40,301 nucleotides of DNA, taken from a virus. Below are positions 37,999-40,301 of the stretch, in pieces. The notes beneath the pieces are model-generated. The model was not told the origin of the DNA and did no database searches. It saw only the letters and a list, made by a program, of their open reading frames with translations. The stretch is taken from positions 1-40,301 of IMG/VR virus record IMGVR_UViG_3300036861_000247; one strand, 5' to 3'. A program made the translations under genes and the position numbers. Each line of letters begins with the position of its first letter. The stretch's first letter is position 1.

Positions 37999-38147
37999 CC
38001 CGCCTCCTAGCCATTTGGTACTCCCTCCGTGCGGCCTGGGCTCTCTACCGGGATTTCCGGCGATGGGACAAGGAACTTGAGGCGGAGTACCGGCACAGGA
38101 GGGCGCTCCGAGAGGCGGGAGAGAGGGTCGCGGGGAGGTTGAGGTGA
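37995..38147 (+). CDS. 50-residue basic helical protein
   Basis: From ATG 37995. MTRLLAIWYSLRAAWALYRDFRRWDKELEAEYRHRRALREAGERVAGRLR, an amphipathic or partly membrane-associated helix. Coupled by GTGA to the methyltransferase. Confidence 0.5.
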   Translation: MTRLLAIWYSLRAAWALYRDFRRWDKELEAEYRHRRALREAGERVAGRLR

Positions 38148-38641
38148 GGTTCGCTTACGCGGACCCGCCGTACATCGGCCAGGCCAGAAAGCATTACGGC
38201 AAGGAGGCCACGTATGCCGGCGAGGTCGATCACGCACAGCTCGTTGTGTCTCTTGCTGCTTACGATGGTTGGGCGCTGTCCGCATCTAGTCCGTCACTGC
38301 GTGTGGTGCTCCCGCTTTGTCCGCCTGACACCCGAATCGCCGCATGGGTAAAGCCGTTCGCCGTCTTCAAGCCGGGCGTGAATCCCGCCTATGCCTGGGA
38401 GCCGGTGCTTTTCCGTGGCGGGCGCAAGCGTGAGCGTAGCGAAGCGACAACGCGAGATTGGGTATCGGCCCCGATCACTCTGAGACGCGGCCTAGCCGGA
38501 GCAAAGCCGGCGGCATTCTGTTTCTGGCTGTTCGGCCTGGTGGGGCTGCAAGAAGGCGACGAGCTCGTGGACCTGTTCCCGGGAACTGGCGCGGTCACGG
38601 CGGCATGGGACATGTACCGACGCCAGCGGCGGTTCGCGTGA
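38144..38641 (+). CDS. DNA adenine or N4-cytosine methyltransferase, compact
   Basis: 165 residues from GTG 38144. Motif IV DPPY is at residues 7-10 (YADPPYIGQA) and motif I DLFPGTGA at 143-150, with GAKPAAFCFWLF between: the beta-class order IV then I. DPPY marks an amino-methyltransferase. It is short, lacking a clear separate target domain, like several phage methyltransferases. It could protect phage DNA from host restriction. Second methyltransferase follows two genes on. Confidence 0.8.
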   Translation: MRFAYADPPYIGQARKHYGKEATYAGEVDHAQLVVSLAAYDGWALSASSPSLRVVLPLCPPDTRIAAWVKPFAVFKPGVNPAYAWEPVLFRGGRKRERSEATTRDWVSAPITLRRGLAGAKPAAFCFWLFGLVGLQEGDELVDLFPGTGAVTAAWDMYRRQRRFA

Positions 38642-38829
38642 GACGCCTTCTCCGCTGGCTCTCGGGCGAAGACGACTTAGACGTCTCGCGCTACGCCATC
38701 GCGGGGAGCGTCGCCCGCGAACGTGCTGACAAAGGACGCCACTACGCCGACCCAGGATCAGCGCGAGTCCTGGAGCGGATGCGACAGAGGGAGGAGCACT
38801 TGAGGTTCCGGAGAGGGAAGAGGGCGTGA
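38638..38829 (+). CDS. Small basic hypothetical protein
   Basis: 63 residues from GTG 38638. Arg-rich helical C-terminus (RVLERMRQREEHLRFRRGKRA) and SGEDDLDVSRYAIAG. Placed between the two methyltransferase genes and coupled to both; might act with them. No family. Confidence 0.55.
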   Translation: MRRLLRWLSGEDDLDVSRYAIAGSVARERADKGRHYADPGSARVLERMRQREEHLRFRRGKRA

Positions 38830-39473
38830 AACCGTACTACGAGCACGGGGGGATCACGATTTATCACGGGGACGCGCGCGAGATCGTGCCCTGCCTTCCG
38901 CGCGTCGATCTGGTTTTGACCGATCCGCCATACGCAATCGGGGCCGGTCGCGGCGAGTGGTCAGCCACGGCAGCGGTAGCGATAGCGCTTAACGAGGCGG
39001 CGCAGCGCGTCCGCAAAGACGGCGCGCTGATCGCGTTCACCACGACGAGCGGGCGTGGTATCGAGTTCACACAAGGCGCGATCGGCAAGCGGCTGCCGTT
39101 CAACCGAATGTTGATTTGGCACAAGGCCGGCGGGCGTTCCCGGGCCATGAGTCCGTGGGCGTGGGACACGGTGGCAATCATGCTGTTCGGGCGGGCACCG
39201 AAGGGCGCCGATGGCCAGAGCTCCATCTATCTGACGCCACCGTTTCGTGGCGAATCGGGCCACCCGGCCGAACTCCCAGATGGCCTCGCGGCTTGGCTGT
39301 ACGACCCCTTTGACGGCGAACTGCCACGGGAGTCCATCGTGCTCGATCCATTCATGGGTACGGGGCGCCTACTTGAGCCGGCCGTGCGCCTGGGCCAAAA
39401 GGTGATCGGCATCGAAATCGAGGAGCGCTACTGCGAGATCGCGGCCAAGCGATTAGCTCACGAGGAGAGGTGA
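38826..39473 (+). CDS. DNA methyltransferase (N6-adenine/N4-cytosine, beta class)
   Basis: 215 residues from GTG 38826. Motif IV TDPPYAIG with DPPY 33-36, then GHPAELP (145-151), the usual HP.E(K)P site, motif I LDPFMGTG (173-180) and GIEIEERYCEIAAKRL, the cofactor-binding last part. Beta-class order. Transfers methyl groups from S-adenosylmethionine to DNA; target sequence unknown. No restriction partner is near, so likely an orphan protective or regulatory enzyme. Confidence 0.88.
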   Translation: MKPYYEHGGITIYHGDAREIVPCLPRVDLVLTDPPYAIGAGRGEWSATAAVAIALNEAAQRVRKDGALIAFTTTSGRGIEFTQGAIGKRLPFNRMLIWHKAGGRSRAMSPWAWDTVAIMLFGRAPKGADGQSSIYLTPPFRGESGHPAELPDGLAAWLYDPFDGELPRESIVLDPFMGTGRLLEPAVRLGQKVIGIEIEERYCEIAAKRLAHEER

Positions 39474-39893
39474 ATGCCGGTTGTGATTGACGGCTATCAA
39501 CGGCGTGCTCCGGGCGAAATCCGCTGCCGAGAGTGTGGACAGGTCGCTACGGAGCCCTTCGAGACTCGTCCGCCGTGTGAGTGCGGATCACGAGCATGGA
39601 CGGAGGGGCCGCCGATGGCTTGGCCGCCGCACCTGGGCGCGCTCAATGCCCCCGCATTCCTGTTCGGCCTTTACATCCCGGAGATGACGAAGACGAGCGC
39701 GCGGACCGCACGACTCCCGCCGGCCGGTGCCCAGACGGGGGCCAAGCTCGATTGGGACATGGTGCGCGAAATTCGGCGGCTCGCTGCCACCGGGCGGACA
39801 TGCATGAGCATCGCGCAGGACTTCGGACTTCACCGCGAGACGGTCGGAGACGTGGTGTCCGGCCGCTCTTGGAGAAACGAGAGGAGGGAGTAG
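39474..39893 (+). CDS. Zinc-ribbon plus HTH protein
   Basis: 139 residues, ATG 39474. N-terminal CRECGQVATEPFETRPPCECGSRAW is a zinc-ribbon-type unit with four Cys (CxxC and CxC). After a Pro-rich linker, LDWDMVREIRRLAATGRTCMSIAQDFGLHRETVGDVVSGRSWRNER is a HTH like those in HNH-accessory and resolvase proteins. It starts right after the methyltransferase stop. It may target DNA as a regulator or nuclease accessory. Confidence 0.65.
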   Translation: MPVVIDGYQRRAPGEIRCRECGQVATEPFETRPPCECGSRAWTEGPPMAWPPHLGALNAPAFLFGLYIPEMTKTSARTARLPPAGAQTGAKLDWDMVREIRRLAATGRTCMSIAQDFGLHRETVGDVVSGRSWRNERRE

Positions 39894-39923
39894 ATGCGCC
39901 TCGCTTGGAGGAATCATGCGTAG
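39894..39923 (+). CDS. 9-residue mini-ORF
   Basis: ATG 39894 to TAG 39921-39923 overlaps the ERF start by 8 bp. It encodes MRLAWRNHA. It may act as a leader for the next gene or be chance. Confidence 0.2.
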   Translation: MRLAWRNHA

Positions 39924-40301
39924 AAGCGACTCGATCACGGCGCTGGCCAAGGCGTTGGTGCTCGCCCAGGGGGAGATGGAGTCCCCCAAGAAAACCAAGG
40001 AAGCCAAGCTCGGCGCGTATTCGTACAAGTACGCAGATCTCGGCGCGGTGAAGGACTCCTACAAGACAGCCCTCGGAGCGCACGGCCTTTCCATCGTGCA
40101 TTCCCTGGCGCCGGTCGAGGGACACCTTGTGTTGACGACGACCCTGCTTCACGAGAGCGGGGAATGGATGGCGTCGGACTATCCCATCCCGACGTACCCG
40201 AAGCCGCAAGAGCAGGGGAGCGCGCTCACGTACTTCAAGCGGTACAACGTCTGTGCCCTCCTGGACATCGCGGCGGAGGACGACGACGACGGAGCGGCGG
40301 C
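39916..40301 (+). CDS. erf: ERF-type single-strand annealing protein, 3' truncated
   Basis: 129 residues present from ATG 39916 with GGAGG six bases upstream; the frame runs off the window. LGAYSYKYADLGAVKDSYKTALGAHGLSIVHSL, VLTTTLLHESGEWMASDYPI and QEQGSALTYFKRYNVCALLDIAAEDDDDG are the ERF family blocks. ERF proteins anneal complementary single strands during phage recombination and genome circularisation. Other replication genes would be expected beyond the window. Confidence 0.9.
   Translation, partial: MRRSDSITALAKALVLAQGEMESPKKTKEAKLGAYSYKYADLGAVKDSYKTALGAHGLSIVHSLAPVEGHLVLTTTLLHESGEWMASDYPIPTYPKPQEQGSALTYFKRYNVCALLDIAAEDDDDGAA

Noticed and set aside
1-40301. tRNA, rRNA or CRISPR array
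   Set aside because: No cloverleaf-like sequence with T-loop GTTCRA, no rRNA stretch, and no regular repeat-spacer array was seen.

Overview
The window looks like about 40 kb of a temperate, high-GC, long-tailed (siphovirus-type) phage or prophage. Evidence seen directly: a packaging, head and tail gene order (small and large terminase, portal, S49 capsid protease with scaffold tail, decoration protein, HK97-type capsid protein, head-tail connectors, tail tube, frameshifted tail chaperone, tape measure, LamG-bearing tail protein), followed by a lysogeny block (small XRE regulator, excisionase-like protein, tyrosine integrase with a zinc-ribbon insert) and a rightward early block (two ParB-like proteins, many tiny proteins, HNH nuclease, two DNA methyltransferases, ERF recombinase cut by the window end). 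No rRNA, tRNA, CRISPR or chromosomal housekeeping gene was seen and no attL/attR pair could be defined, so a prophage cannot be told from a virion-derived contig. The host is not identifiable; several lipobox signal peptides with Pro/Thr linkers suggest a high-GC bacterium that makes lipoproteins.

Layout. 1-6746: promoter-led late operon of an amidase-type endolysin, many small membrane proteins (holin/spanin candidates), a secreted trypsin-like protease, a proline-rich lipoprotein, and tail or fibre-like proteins. 6747-7080: non-coding control or packaging-start region. 7081-14602: terminases, portal, structural proteins, a metallophosphoesterase and a mini HExxH protein. 14607-14705: promoter plus hairpin. 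14761-22902: head and tail-tube genes with a -1 frameshift (GGGAAAA). 22892-23112 (minus): a small XRE regulator with its own promoter and an inverted-repeat operator, wedged antisense before the tape measure gene. 23128-29137: tape measure and large tail proteins. 29109-29956 (minus): a two-gene exported/lipoprotein cassette that looks like a lysogenic-conversion moron. 29957-32388: regulator with apparent ACG start, excisionase-like gene, integrase, and a small minus-strand gene. 32450-40301: early operon.

How it fits together. Three rightward promoters share TTGAC(A/T), a 17-bp spacer and a TAGATT/TTAATA -10, and could drive the lysis, head and early blocks. More than 35 neighbouring genes are joined by 1-8 bp stop-start overlaps (GTGA, ATGA, TAATG), so translation is probably coupled along long messages. 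Regulation probably centres on two short XRE proteins and palindromic sites at 30052-30067, 30350-30363 and 23088-23100. The points most worth a second look are the antisense XRE gene with its operator, the ACG-start regulator, the minus-strand lipoprotein cassette together with the envelope-protein cluster at 1960-3878, the tandem duplicated tail-tube genes, the ParB-like pair without ParA, and the unidentified 296-residue protein inside the tail module.
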